Below, in pieces: positions 18,041-26,290 of a DNA stretch of 38,215 nt; the stretch's first letter is position 1; the number at the start of each line of letters is the position of its first letter. Where the stretch lies: NCBI GenBank assembly GCA_913052165.1, contig CAJXEC010000011.1, positions 1-38,215 on the forward strand, given 5' to 3'. Origin of the DNA: an uncultured Rhodospirillaceae bacterium. Lineage in GTDB: Bacteria; Pseudomonadota; Alphaproteobacteria; MPNO01; UBA2964. Under the pieces are notes generated by a model, which was not told the origin of the DNA, did not search any database, and saw nothing but the letters and a program-made list of their open reading frames with translations. A program made the translations under genes and the position numbers.

Positions 18041-18751
18041 TTACTTCGTTGCGTCAACAAAACCTTGGAAAATGGCTTGATCAGACTTGTTGATTCCATA
18101 CTCAGGATGCCATTGGACGCCAAGACAAAAGCGTTTACTTGGGACCTCAATGCCCTCAATTACCCCGTCTGGCGCGAAGGCGTTTGAAACGACTGTGTTC
18201 CCAGGAGCTGCAACAGCCTGGTGGTGGGAACTATTAACTGCAATTTTTCTTTTCTTCACAATTTGATGGAGTAACGTGCTTTCCTTAATGAAGATATCAT
18301 GTGCAGGCTCGGATTTGGGATTTGTTTGCTCGTGCTCTAGCGGGTTCTCAATTTCATCAGGGATATGTTGGATTAAACTACCGCCGAATATCACGTTCAG
18401 GAGTTGTTCTCCCCCGCATATTCCAAGGGTAGGTATATCTTGGTCAATTGCTTGGCGCGTAATTTCTATTTCGAAAGCTGTTCTTTTTTCTTTCAATGTC
18501 ACACGGCTGTGCTTTGATTTCGCACCAAATATTTTAGGATCCACATCAAAATTTCCCCCAGTAATTATGAGTCCGTCAATTAAATTTAGATATTCTGAAG
18601 AAAGATCGGGTTCATGGGGAAGGGTGATTGGGTTGCCGCCAGCATCAAATACCGCTGAACAATAATTTTCTCTAAGGGCATACCAGGGGGTTGTTGCAAA
18701 CTCTCCTTCTTCTTCTCGGTCAAGGGTCAGGCCAATTATAGGTCGAGTCAT
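18041..18751 (-). CDS. Gamma-glutamyl-GABA hydrolase-like amidotransferase (peptidase C26)
   Basis: 236 residues with the class I glutamine-amidotransferase fold: 'GLIITGGNFDVDP', the nucleophile elbow 'TLGICGGEQLLNV' (Cys about 112) and the catalytic His in 'GVQWHPEY'. The family includes PuuD, which splits gamma-glutamyl-GABA in putrescine breakdown. No other putrescine genes are nearby, so the true gamma-glutamyl substrate is open. The ORF track starts at a TTG at 18760; the ATG at 18751 (MTRPIIGLTLD) matches the family N-terminus better. It is divergent from the racemase-fold gene and follows the rRNA genes' direction. Confidence 0.87.
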   Translation of the reverse strand: MTRPIIGLTLDREEEGEFATTPWYALRENYCSAVFDAGGNPITLPHEPDLSSEYLNLIDGLIITGGNFDVDPKIFGAKSKHSRVTLKEKRTAFEIEITRQAIDQDIPTLGICGGEQLLNVIFGGSLIQHIPDEIENPLEHEQTNPKSEPAHDIFIKESTLLHQIVKKRKIAVNSSHHQAVAAPGNTVVSNAFAPDGVIEGIEVPSKRFCLGVQWHPEYGINKSDQAIFQGFVDATK

Positions 18752-18876
18752 AGAAATCAATTACCGGAAAAGCTTCGTGTTAGGGTCCCAGTCTAGGCGG
18801 TATTAACCCACCTGAACATAGGGGGAGGACTTGTCCTCATCATAAAGTGACCTCACAATCATCAGAGATATTTTAT

Positions 18877-18881
18877 GGAGG
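18877..18881 (+). promoter_or_regulatory. Strong ribosome-binding site deciding the start of the next gene
   Basis: GGAGG lies five bases before the ATG at 18887. The ATG at 18875, used in the ORF track, overlaps this site and has no comparable sequence in front of it, so the protein should start with MAFSSWRG. Confidence 0.7.
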
Positions 18882-18886
18882 CGAAA

Positions 18887-19612
18887 ATGGCATTTTCCAG
18901 TTGGCGAGGGATTATAGGTATAATCAAGCCCACGATGAGACCAGGAGGTTTGGAGGATATGATCCGCCTGTTACCCGAGGGAATCGGCGTCATTCCGCTA
19001 TTTAACGATATTCGCCGCGGCGAACGTACGGAATTCAAAGAGATTATGAGGGATTATGACGAAAAGGTAGCTATTCTTGCAGAACAGGGGTGCGATGTAA
19101 TACACCCTGAGGGAGCTCCACCTTTTATGGTCATGGGTTTTAGAGGGGAGGCAAAAAAGATTCGTTCTTGGGAGAGAAAGCATAAAATACCGATCTTTAC
19201 ATCGGGGACAAATCATATAGCCGCTCTAAGAGCGCTTAACGTAAAGCGGCTTGTCGGTGCGAGCTATTTTAGGGGGGAGATCAATGACACTTTTGCCGAA
19301 TATTTCAAAGCGGCAGGTTTTGATGTGCTCGATTTTCAGGGAATGGACGTAGATTTTAATCAGGCGCAAAACATGGATCCTCGCCATGTATACGCTTTTA
19401 TAAAAAAACTGGTTCTCAAAAATAAGCGGGCGCAAGGCATCTACATGCTTGGCACCGGTTGGAAGGTGCTCAACATAATAGAGTTACTAGAACAAGATTT
19501 GGGGCTGCCGGTGATCCATCCAGTCCCTTCCAGGGTTTGGGAGTTTCAGAAGCGCCTCAGGGTTCGTGAACCAAGACTGGGGTATGGGAGGCTTTTGGCA
19601 GACCTGCCATAG
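18887..19612 (+). CDS. Asp/Glu racemase-fold protein lacking both catalytic cysteines
   Basis: 241 residues. The pattern 'RGIIGIIKPTMRPGGLEDMIRLLPEGIGVIPL' and the later 'KRLVGASYFRGEINDTFAEYFKAAGFDVLDF' resemble the maleate isomerase/arylmalonate decarboxylase branch of the Asp/Glu racemase superfamily. In those enzymes one or two Cys residues do the chemistry. Here the first site reads 'HPEGAPPF' and the second 'YMLGTGWKV', with no Cys at either. The only Cys in the protein (about 69, 'EQGCDV') is not at either position. The function is therefore unknown and a different reaction is likely. It is divergent from the C26 hydrolase and followed by tadA. Confidence 0.7.
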   Translation: MAFSSWRGIIGIIKPTMRPGGLEDMIRLLPEGIGVIPLFNDIRRGERTEFKEIMRDYDEKVAILAEQGCDVIHPEGAPPFMVMGFRGEAKKIRSWERKHKIPIFTSGTNHIAALRALNVKRLVGASYFRGEINDTFAEYFKAAGFDVLDFQGMDVDFNQAQNMDPRHVYAFIKKLVLKNKRAQGIYMLGTGWKVLNIIELLEQDLGLPVIHPVPSRVWEFQKRLRVREPRLGYGRLLADLP

Positions 19613-19629
19613 TTATCTTACTTTTGGCC

Positions 19630-20121
19630 ATGCTACCAACAGCGGCGTTTGCAAAGAATGGGTTAATGGAACTCGCATTTAGGGAAGCAACACAGGCAGC
19701 CCTGAGGGAAGAGGTGCCTGTTGGTGCTGTCGTCGTAGACTCTGACAGTGGCGAAATTTTGGCGGCTGATGGAAATCGGACCGAAGAGCTCGGGGATCCC
19801 ACGGCGCATGCTGAGATGCTTGTTTTAAGAAAAGCGGCGTCTCAGTATGGCGGACACCGGCTGATCAATTGTGATCTCTACGTCACACTTGAACCCTGCC
19901 CCATGTGTGCAGCGGCCATTTCTCTATTCAGAATTCGGCGCCTCTACTTTGGCTTAGCAGATTCAAAGGGTGGTGGGGTCGAGAGCGGCCCTCGAATTTT
20001 TAATCAATCGACTTGTCACCATGTCCCCGAAATCTATGGAGGGATTGGCGAGGTTCGGGCCAAGGAGCTTTTGCAAGATTTTTTTAGGGCTCGGCGCTCA
20101 AATCGATTTTTCCAGAACTGA
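19630..20121 (+). CDS. tadA: tRNA-specific adenosine(34) deaminase
   Basis: Zinc deaminase that turns the wobble A34 of tRNA-Arg(ACG) into inosine. The zinc motif is intact: 'HAE' (H60, E62) and 'PCPMC' (C90, C93). The C-terminal 'KGGGVESGPRIF' region and 'VRAKELLQDFFRARR' are TadA-like. The ORF-track start is a TTG at 19624; ATG 19630 or ATG 19666 (MELAFREA) are both possible, and the latter is close to the usual TadA N-terminus. It lies 17 bp after the racemase-fold gene. In many alphaproteobacteria tadA sits directly divergent to the RluB/rsmD pair, so two genes appear to have come in between. Confidence 0.92.
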   Translation: MLPTAAFAKNGLMELAFREATQAALREEVPVGAVVVDSDSGEILAADGNRTEELGDPTAHAEMLVLRKAASQYGGHRLINCDLYVTLEPCPMCAAAISLFRIRRLYFGLADSKGGGVESGPRIFNQSTCHHVPEIYGGIGEVRAKELLQDFFRARRSNRFFQN

Positions 20122-20189
20122 ATTTCCCAAAAGCTATTTTACGCCGGTCAAATACCCATTTTAGTGGGTAATTATTGGCAGAGAGTTTT

Positions 20190-21737
20190 TCATTCTTCGA
20201 AACCGTACTCTTTCCAGCGTGCGTTGACTTTCTCCATATCTGCTTTGTGAGGTGCCACGGTTGGTGGATAGCGTTTTCCGCCGTACTGCTCCTCCGGTTC
20301 GAAATCGAGATTGATTGTGGCATCTATTAAAACCCGACACCATTTACCCGTCCCAAAAAGCATCGGGTCACGATCTTTTAAACGAGTCGAGGGATCGAGG
20401 AGGGATCCAAAATTTGCAGGAAAGAAAACAATATCATCCTCAGCTGCATTTACCCTGTACGCGAAGGCCCAATCGACCGCGCCATAATCCCGGATATCTA
20501 TATCGTCATCCAGCACCCAGACATTTTTGTACCTTAGATGGGCGGAGTTAGAACCCCAAAGGGCGGCGGCGGCTTGTTTGGCCTGGCCGCGATAAGTTTG
20601 ATTTAATTGGATGAAAACTGTTGTGCCATTATTCGCGGGAGAACAGTGAACATCCGTCACTCCTGGCACGCCTGCACGTTCTAGAACGTTCCATGCGATC
20701 CCGGCGCGCTGTATTGAACTCATGACGCTATTCTCGTTCAACATTTTAGGCAGAGTGCCTTCGAGGGTTCCTCGGAAAATCGGATTGTTACGGTGGGTTA
20801 TGCACGTAACTTTGGTCACGTGTTTCGGCCCTGCGTCACCGCCAAAATATCCAGGGTACTCGCCAAAGGGTCCTTCCATCTCGAAGGTGGAGGGATCAGG
20901 ATCTATATAACCCTCGACAACTATTTCTGCGCTCGCGGGTACGAGTAAATCACTGGTTTCGCATTTTACTAATTCGACAGGCTTTCCGCGGATAGCCCCC
21001 ATAACGTCGTATTCAGAGACTCCTGTTGGAACAGGAGCCGATGCGCAATAAGGGAGGGAGGGTTCCCACCCATAAACATGCGCGACCGGCATTTTTTGGC
21101 CTCGTTCCGCCCATTTTTGAAAATGTACGCCCCAATTTTGAGCTCTCCAAAGTAGAACAGGAAGAGTGTCTCTTTGACCAATCATTCCACGATATATGCC
21201 GAGATTATGCACTCCGCTATCCGGATCCATCGTCACGGTGGCCTGAAAGGTGTTTATGTACCTCCCGCCGTCTTCGCGGTGCCATTGAGGGACAGGAAAA
21301 TCAAATAAATTTATCGAGTCCCCGACTAGGATGTTTTCTTTCACTGGCCCTGTCGCTACCTGGGTGGGTTCGACTCTCTGAGACAAATAATATCTGGTTG
21401 CTAAAACGAGATCTCGCGCTGGCGAGTCTTTTGGTAATCCAAGGGTCATTGCCAGTCTCGAGTAGTTTGACATCCCACCGGTAAAAATTTGCGAACATCT
21501 TGCACTGCCTTCATTGTACCCAGTGATGTTTTTGAAAAGTATTGCAGGTCCTTCCCCCGTGCCAAAAGCCTTTCGCGCAATTGTGCCAAGCTCACAGTTC
21601 CAATCTACTTCAACATCAATTTCTTGAAGTGTATCTTCTTCCTTCAGTGCATCAATCCAACCCCTCAGATCCTCAAACACCCTGGGTTGTAATCTGTTGG
21701 AAACTCCGCCAAATGCATCAATATCGTTACTGGTCAT
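20190..21737 (-). CDS. UbiD-family prenylated-FMN decarboxylase (copy 1)
   Basis: 515 residues. UbiD enzymes decarboxylate unsaturated or aromatic acids using prenylated FMN. The conserved E-x4-E pair is present in 'EGPFGEYPGYFGG', and the Arg of the E-R-E triad is probably in 'GIYRGM'. Other family blocks are 'FDFPVPQWHREDGGRYINT' and 'HRNNPIFRGTLEGTLP'. It is a paralogue of the next gene upstream, 34 bp away, sharing long blocks such as 'RAGVPGVTDV / SAGVPGVTDV' and 'QTYRGQAKQ'. GGAAAG precedes the ATG. The substrate is unknown. No UbiX-type prenyltransferase is in the window, so the cofactor must come from elsewhere. Confidence 0.9.
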   Translation of the reverse strand: MTSNDIDAFGGVSNRLQPRVFEDLRGWIDALKEEDTLQEIDVEVDWNCELGTIARKAFGTGEGPAILFKNITGYNEGSARCSQIFTGGMSNYSRLAMTLGLPKDSPARDLVLATRYYLSQRVEPTQVATGPVKENILVGDSINLFDFPVPQWHREDGGRYINTFQATVTMDPDSGVHNLGIYRGMIGQRDTLPVLLWRAQNWGVHFQKWAERGQKMPVAHVYGWEPSLPYCASAPVPTGVSEYDVMGAIRGKPVELVKCETSDLLVPASAEIVVEGYIDPDPSTFEMEGPFGEYPGYFGGDAGPKHVTKVTCITHRNNPIFRGTLEGTLPKMLNENSVMSSIQRAGIAWNVLERAGVPGVTDVHCSPANNGTTVFIQLNQTYRGQAKQAAAALWGSNSAHLRYKNVWVLDDDIDIRDYGAVDWAFAYRVNAAEDDIVFFPANFGSLLDPSTRLKDRDPMLFGTGKWCRVLIDATINLDFEPEEQYGGKRYPPTVAPHKADMEKVNARWKEYGFEE

Positions 21738-21771
21738 AGTTTTTATCTTTCCTTGAGCGCCACAGTCTCAG

Positions 21772-23313
21772 TTACAGTATACCCTTACTCCATTTATCAA
21801 GACCTAGTTCTTCCCATCTGGTTCTCGCCTTGTCTTGGTCTTCCTTAGAGGGATGAACCGTTGGGGGCCAGCGCCTTCCCTGTTCATCTGGTTCATAATC
21901 AAGATTAATTGTACAATCAAACAAAACACGATGCCATTTACCTGTTCCAAATAGATGCACGTTTGAGTCTCGAGCTCGAACACTTGGATCAAGTCCCGCG
22001 CCCCAAGTTGAGGGGAATACGATTAGGTCGTCTTCACCCGCATTGAATCTCCAGGCTAGAGCCCAATCGATTGCTCCATAATCATGGACATCGATATCCT
22101 GATCTACAACGAAGACATGTTTGTATCTAACGTGTGATGCGGAGTTACCCCAAAGAGCTGCTGCCACTTGTTTTGCTTGCCCGCGATAAGTTTGGTTAAT
22201 TTGGACTGCCACATTAATGCCAGCCTGTATTGGCATTCCAAAAACATCGGTAACTCCAGGTACGCCTGCGCTCTCGAGCGCGTTCCAAGCCGTTGCTGAT
22301 CTCTGAATGGAGCTCATAATATGGTTTTCGCCGTAAGATCCCGGAACTGCACCTTCGAGAGCTCCACGGAAAATGGGCTTATCGCGATGAGTTATTGCTG
22401 TTACCCGGGCAACATGTTTTGGGGTTTGCTCAGTAGCATAATAGCCGGTGAATTCAGCATACGGGCCCTCGGGTCTAAACGTTTGAGGATCCGTCGAAAT
22501 CCATCCTTCAATCACAATCTCAGCGCTGGCAGGCACCTGTAAAGGCACTGTTTCGCAGTCTACCAATTCGACCGGTTCTCCCCTAATCGCGCCCATAACC
22601 TCATATTCTGAGACATCCCGCGGAACAGGCGACCCTGCGGTAAATCCCATGGTTGGCTCCCAGCCAATCACAAATGCAACTGGCATCTCGTCAGCACGGG
22701 CCATGTGCTTTGCATAATGGGTGCCCCAGCCCTGTGCCCTCCAGAGGAGAACCCCAATATTGGCTTGGTCCAGCGCCATCCCGCGATAAATGCCGACGTT
22801 ATGAACCCCTGATCCTGGGTCCTTAGTGACGCAAGCCGAATAGGTATTTACGTAGCGACCGCCATCTCCCCGATTCCATTTCGGTATCGGAAATTTAAAT
22901 AAGTCTATATCTCGCCCGGTTATAATATTGTCTTTGACCGGCCCTGTGGGGACCGTTCTGGGCGGAATGCGTTCTTTGAAAATGTACCGACACATTTTTA
23001 CCATGTCTCGGATGGGCGTGTCGGGTTTTAAACCGAACATCATAGCTAGGCGCGAATAACTTCCTTGGCCATTCGTAAATACCTCCCTGCATACACTCTC
23101 AGATGTGTTGTAGTCTTTGATGTTTTTGAAAAGGAAAGCTGGGCCAGCTCCTGTCCCTTGAGCCATACGAACGATCGTTCCCAGCTCCGTATCCCAGTCT
23201 ACCTCTTGATCAAACTCCGCTAGCTCCTCAGCCTCACGTAGCGCTGAAATCCAGCCCCTTAAGTCTCCGAAGGAGACCGGATTTCTGTCGATTCGGTCGC
23301 TGCTTTCATCCAA
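21772..23313 (-). CDS. UbiD-family prenylated-FMN decarboxylase (copy 2)
   Basis: About 513 residues from a TTG at 23313. The ORF track extends to a GTG at 23412 (546 residues), but the TTG has GAAGGGA nine bases upstream and gives the same length as copy 1; the extra 33 residues have no counterpart there. Triad residues are kept: 'EGPYAEFTGYYAT' (E-x4-E) and 'GIYRGM'. Other blocks are 'FKFPIPKWNRGDGGRYVNT' and 'HRDKPIFRGALEGAVPGSYGENHIMSS'. It is first in a two-gene unit with copy 1. The pair may act on two steps or two substrates of one route, or form a mixed oligomer; the sequence does not say which. Confidence 0.9.
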   Translation of the reverse strand: MDESSDRIDRNPVSFGDLRGWISALREAEELAEFDQEVDWDTELGTIVRMAQGTGAGPAFLFKNIKDYNTSESVCREVFTNGQGSYSRLAMMFGLKPDTPIRDMVKMCRYIFKERIPPRTVPTGPVKDNIITGRDIDLFKFPIPKWNRGDGGRYVNTYSACVTKDPGSGVHNVGIYRGMALDQANIGVLLWRAQGWGTHYAKHMARADEMPVAFVIGWEPTMGFTAGSPVPRDVSEYEVMGAIRGEPVELVDCETVPLQVPASAEIVIEGWISTDPQTFRPEGPYAEFTGYYATEQTPKHVARVTAITHRDKPIFRGALEGAVPGSYGENHIMSSIQRSATAWNALESAGVPGVTDVFGMPIQAGINVAVQINQTYRGQAKQVAAALWGNSASHVRYKHVFVVDQDIDVHDYGAIDWALAWRFNAGEDDLIVFPSTWGAGLDPSVRARDSNVHLFGTGKWHRVLFDCTINLDYEPDEQGRRWPPTVHPSKEDQDKARTRWEELGLDKWSKGIL

Positions 23314-23322
23314 AGGTAAAAT

Positions 23323-23329
23323 TCCCTTC
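23323..23329 (-). promoter_or_regulatory. Ribosome-binding site for UbiD copy 2
   Basis: GAAGGGA on the minus strand lies nine bases before the TTG at 23313, which supports that codon over the GTG at 23412. Confidence 0.5.
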
Positions 23330-23485
23330 AATTTTCTTAAATAGATAAAAACCTTTTGGTCTTCTATTGCATGAGCAAAGTTCTGTCCACTCTGCCACCT
23401 AATCGTCACCACGCATTAAGGCTAAACATTGCCCCCAAAGGAGTTGTCGCGGTATGTTGTTTGTAGACTTTAATTTTTGGAGATA

Positions 23486-24316
23486 ATGCGGCTTATGGGT
23501 AGGATGCTAACCAATGAGCAGGTCAATAGTTATAACACTGATGGGTTTCTTGGGCCAATCGGGCTATTAAAACCTGAGGAAGCCGCGGACATCCGTTACA
23601 AGATAGAAAAAGTTGAGTCGGAATTTGCGGGACAAATTCAATCGCGCTGTAAGATAAAGGCTCATATCCCTTTTCTGTTTTTATGCGAGCTGATCTCACA
23701 TCCCAAACTTCTTGATGCCGTTGAGGATATTATTGGGCCAAATATAATGTGCTGGGGCTCCAGTTTTTTTCAGAAAGAGGCGCGGGATCCGGGTTTTGTC
23801 TCTTGGCATCAAGACTCCACTTATTACGGGTTAGAACCTTGCGAGACACTTACAGCTTGGATAGCAATTTCTGAGGCCTCACGTGAGGCGGGCTGTATGC
23901 GTTTCTTGCCGGGGTCACACAATCAGGGATTGTATGATCACGAGGAGACCCTGGCTGAAAATAATATTCTATCCCGTGGCCAGACCGTTTTAGATATTGA
24001 TGAGTCAAAGGCCATTCACGTACCGTTGAAGGCCGGTGAGTTTTCCTTTCATAAAGAAGATGTATTACACGCCTCTGATCCAAATACCTCTGATGACCGA
24101 CGCATAGGGTTGTCGGTGCACTACATTGCGCCAAAAGTGAGGGAAACCGGGTTTCCCGGTGCCAGTGCCATGCTACTCAGGGGAGAAGATCACTATGGAT
24201 TTTGGGCTGAAGACATCTGGCCGAAAGATGATTTTGATCGCGAGGCCCTCAACGAAGTGGATCGTGTATGGAAGATGTATCAAATGAAGCCCGAGGATCG
24301 GCAGCCATCGCCCTGA
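23486..24316 (+). CDS. Phytanoyl-CoA dioxygenase (PhyH) family Fe(II)/2-oxoglutarate oxygenase
   Basis: 276 residues. The facial triad is visible: 'SWHQDSTYY' (H108, D110) and the distal His in 'DVLHAS' (about 195). The 2-oxoglutarate-binding Arg is in 'DDRRIGLSVHYI' (about 206). 'GCMRFLPGSH' is a standard PhyH block. Such enzymes hydroxylate small acids, CoA esters or natural products. The ORF track starts at a TTG (23477); ATGs at 23486, 23495 and 23504 are in frame, and GGAG at 23479 best serves 23486 or 23495. It is divergent from the UbiD pair and overlaps the following hydrolase. Confidence 0.88.
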   Translation: MRLMGRMLTNEQVNSYNTDGFLGPIGLLKPEEAADIRYKIEKVESEFAGQIQSRCKIKAHIPFLFLCELISHPKLLDAVEDIIGPNIMCWGSSFFQKEARDPGFVSWHQDSTYYGLEPCETLTAWIAISEASREAGCMRFLPGSHNQGLYDHEETLAENNILSRGQTVLDIDESKAIHVPLKAGEFSFHKEDVLHASDPNTSDDRRIGLSVHYIAPKVRETGFPGASAMLLRGEDHYGFWAEDIWPKDDFDREALNEVDRVWKMYQMKPEDRQPSP

Positions 24317-25119
24317 GTCAAAAAAAACTGTTTAAGGCCGGTATCAATGTCTCGTGGCGGGAAAAGGGCAGCGGTCAGCCTATTTTTTTTATTCACGGCA
24401 TCGGAACAGGATCGGAATATTGGGAAGACCAATTTTCCATCCTTGCGAGTGATTATCACACTATTGCTTGGGATATGCCCGGTTATGGTGCGTCCGACAA
24501 TATTTCTGCACCGCCGTTCGATGTGGATAGCTATACCATGGTCGCCGTAGAACTAATTTCTACTTTGGGAATTCGGAATTGTCATTTCGTAGGCCAATCT
24601 CTAGGGGCATTGATAGCGGCACGCCTGGCAGCTCAATTTCCAGAACTTGTTCTATCTGTCACACTTTCTCACCCGTTAGTAGGACTCGGCAGGATGCCAA
24701 AGAGTGAGAGAGAGGCGGTCGCCGCCGCTCGAATTAGATTGTTTGAAGAGCTGGGTCCCCTCAGATTTGCGCATGAAAAAGGTCCAGCAATACTGGCGCC
24801 CAATGCAAATCAGGCTCTTCGACAAAAGGTAATTCGATTAATGTCCGGTGTAAGGGTTCAAGCGATGAGAAACGCAGTTAGTATGATGACTAACGCCGAT
24901 ATCTTCTCTGATCTCTCGTTGATAAAAGTACCGATGATGGTTGTCTGCGGGGATTGTGACCCTGTTTCTTCTCTCAAGGTATGCAGATCGATATCAGCCG
25001 CATCAAACATCTTCGAGTTAGAGGTGTTGTCAGCCGTTGGGCACTACGGAGCAGTCGAAAAACCCCGAGACTACGCCGAACTATTAAAACGTTTTGTAAA
25101 AAATTATCTGCTCAAATGA
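24268..25119 (+). CDS. Alpha/beta-fold hydrolase
   Basis: 283 residues of the classical single-domain type: 'FFIHGIGTGSEYW' (oxyanion region), 'AWDMPGYGASD', nucleophile elbow 'VGQSLGALIA' (S111), acid in 'VCGDCDPVSS' and His in 'VGHYGAVEKP'. Relatives include carbon-carbon bond hydrolases of aromatic breakdown, lactonases and esterases; the substrate cannot be assigned. The ATG at 24268 lies 49 bases inside the end of the PhyH gene in another frame. No later Met codon precedes the fold, so the overlap seems real unless a rare start is used. Co-translation with PhyH suggests a shared pathway. Confidence 0.85.
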   Translation: MEDVSNEARGSAAIALSQKKLFKAGINVSWREKGSGQPIFFIHGIGTGSEYWEDQFSILASDYHTIAWDMPGYGASDNISAPPFDVDSYTMVAVELISTLGIRNCHFVGQSLGALIAARLAAQFPELVLSVTLSHPLVGLGRMPKSEREAVAAARIRLFEELGPLRFAHEKGPAILAPNANQALRQKVIRLMSGVRVQAMRNAVSMMTNADIFSDLSLIKVPMMVVCGDCDPVSSLKVCRSISAASNIFELEVLSAVGHYGAVEKPRDYAELLKRFVKNYLLK

Positions 25120-25197
25120 TGTTAATATAAGATTCGCACTTGAAAGAGGCGTTGACCTGTGTACAGTCCGAAAAGAGGGTTATTATCAACACAAACA

Positions 25198-25204
25198 GGG
25201 AGAG
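25198..25204 (+). promoter_or_regulatory. Ribosome-binding site for the TAXI binding protein
   Basis: GGGAGAG lies seven bases before the ATG at 25212, which opens a clean signal peptide. It rules out the TTG at 25140 used in the ORF track. Confidence 0.7.
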
Positions 25205-25211
25205 ATTTGTA

Positions 25212-26174
25212 ATGAAATTTTTAACTACCGGCTGCGTCGCGTTGAGCGTATTAGCTTTTGCTGGGACTGCTTCCGCTCAGACATTCGGGATCGGTTCGAC
25301 GAAGGCAGGAGCTGTTTCTCAGATTACTGCCACTATATCCAAAGCGGTGTCTGAACATGCGCCTGGCGTTCAAATGAGGAAACAAACTATGGGAGGCACC
25401 CAACAGTATATACCTGTGGTTAACGCAGGAGAGCTTGGGTTTGGTATTTCTAATATTACGCAGTACTATATGGCTCAGGAGGGAATAGCGCTTTCAAAAG
25501 GCACAAAGTACACCAATCTTCGCCTCTTGACGACTATGATGAAATTCACTGTAAGCCCGGTTGTCGCTATCAAATCGGGAATAAACAGGGTCGCTGACCT
25601 CAAAGGGAAACGGGTAGCATCTGGTTTTAAGGGAGCTCCTCTTTTTGTTTATATAACAAGCGGAGCGCTTGCGACGGATAAATTGTCTTACGCTGACGTT
25701 AAAAAGGTCCCACAGGTTGGGCTTGTGCAACACTGGCGAGCATTTATCTCCGGTAAAATCGATATGGCGATCGCAGCTGCAGGATCAGGTTTTGTAAAAC
25801 AGATGCAGGCTAAGATCGACGGTGGGGTTAAGCACCTGTCTTTTGATGACTCCCCGGAGGCATTAGCTCGGATGCACAAGTTCTATCCAAAGTCTGAGTG
25901 GGTTGTAGTGAAGCCAAAAAAAGGCCTCACCGGCGTATTAAAACCAACGAATTTTGTGGCTTATGATTTTCTTCTCTGGACCCACAAGGGTATGTCGGAC
26001 GATGTTGCCTACAAAGTAGCCAAAGTTATGCATACTAAGGAGAAACAATTAAAAGCGGGCGGACCGCTTTGGCGTTCATACAAAGCCAATAGCCGTCTGC
26101 AAAAGAATCATGGTTATGCCTATCACCCAGGAGCAATCAAATACTACAAGGAAGTTGGTCTCTGGAAACGATAA
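25212..26174 (+). CDS. TAXI family TRAP transporter solute-binding protein
   Basis: A 320-residue periplasmic binding protein that delivers a substrate to a TRAP permease. The start at 25212 gives a signal peptide 'MKFLTTGCVALSVLAFAGTASA' with cleavage before QTFGIGS. The mature N-terminus 'FGIGSTKAGAVSQITATISKAVSEHAPG' and 'GGTQQYIPVVNAGELGFGISN' are typical of the TAXI group. TRAP systems are driven by ion gradients and usually carry organic acids; the ligand is not predictable. It is the first gene of the transporter unit, 92 bp after the hydrolase, and is followed by a hairpin before the permease. Confidence 0.92.
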   Translation: MKFLTTGCVALSVLAFAGTASAQTFGIGSTKAGAVSQITATISKAVSEHAPGVQMRKQTMGGTQQYIPVVNAGELGFGISNITQYYMAQEGIALSKGTKYTNLRLLTTMMKFTVSPVVAIKSGINRVADLKGKRVASGFKGAPLFVYITSGALATDKLSYADVKKVPQVGLVQHWRAFISGKIDMAIAAAGSGFVKQMQAKIDGGVKHLSFDDSPEALARMHKFYPKSEWVVVKPKKGLTGVLKPTNFVAYDFLLWTHKGMSDDVAYKVAKVMHTKEKQLKAGGPLWRSYKANSRLQKNHGYAYHPGAIKYYKEVGLWKR

Positions 26175-26204
26175 TTTTTCGATAAATTTAACTCATGTGT
26201 GGAC

Positions 26205-26248
26205 TTCGCCCGCGCGCTCTTTCAGGGACGCGGGCGGATTTCGTTTTT
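26205..26248 (+). terminator. GC-rich hairpin with T-run between binding protein and permease genes
   Basis: CGCCCGCG (26207-26214) pairs with CGCGGGCG (26229-26236), extended by T-G and T-A pairs, with a loop of 14 bases and TTTTT at 26244-26248. It has the form of an intrinsic terminator or attenuator. Placed between the two transporter genes it would leave more mRNA for the binding protein than for the permease, or protect the 3' end of the first cistron. Confidence 0.6.
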
Positions 26249-26290
26249 GATACCAGCATTGTTAAATAAAGTGCGTAAAGAGGCGTTTAT

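Noticed and set aside
20153-20170. TACCCA/TGGGTA inverted repeat between tadA and UbiD copy 1
   Set aside because: A six-bp stem without a T-run on either side; its position between convergent genes is suggestive but not enough.
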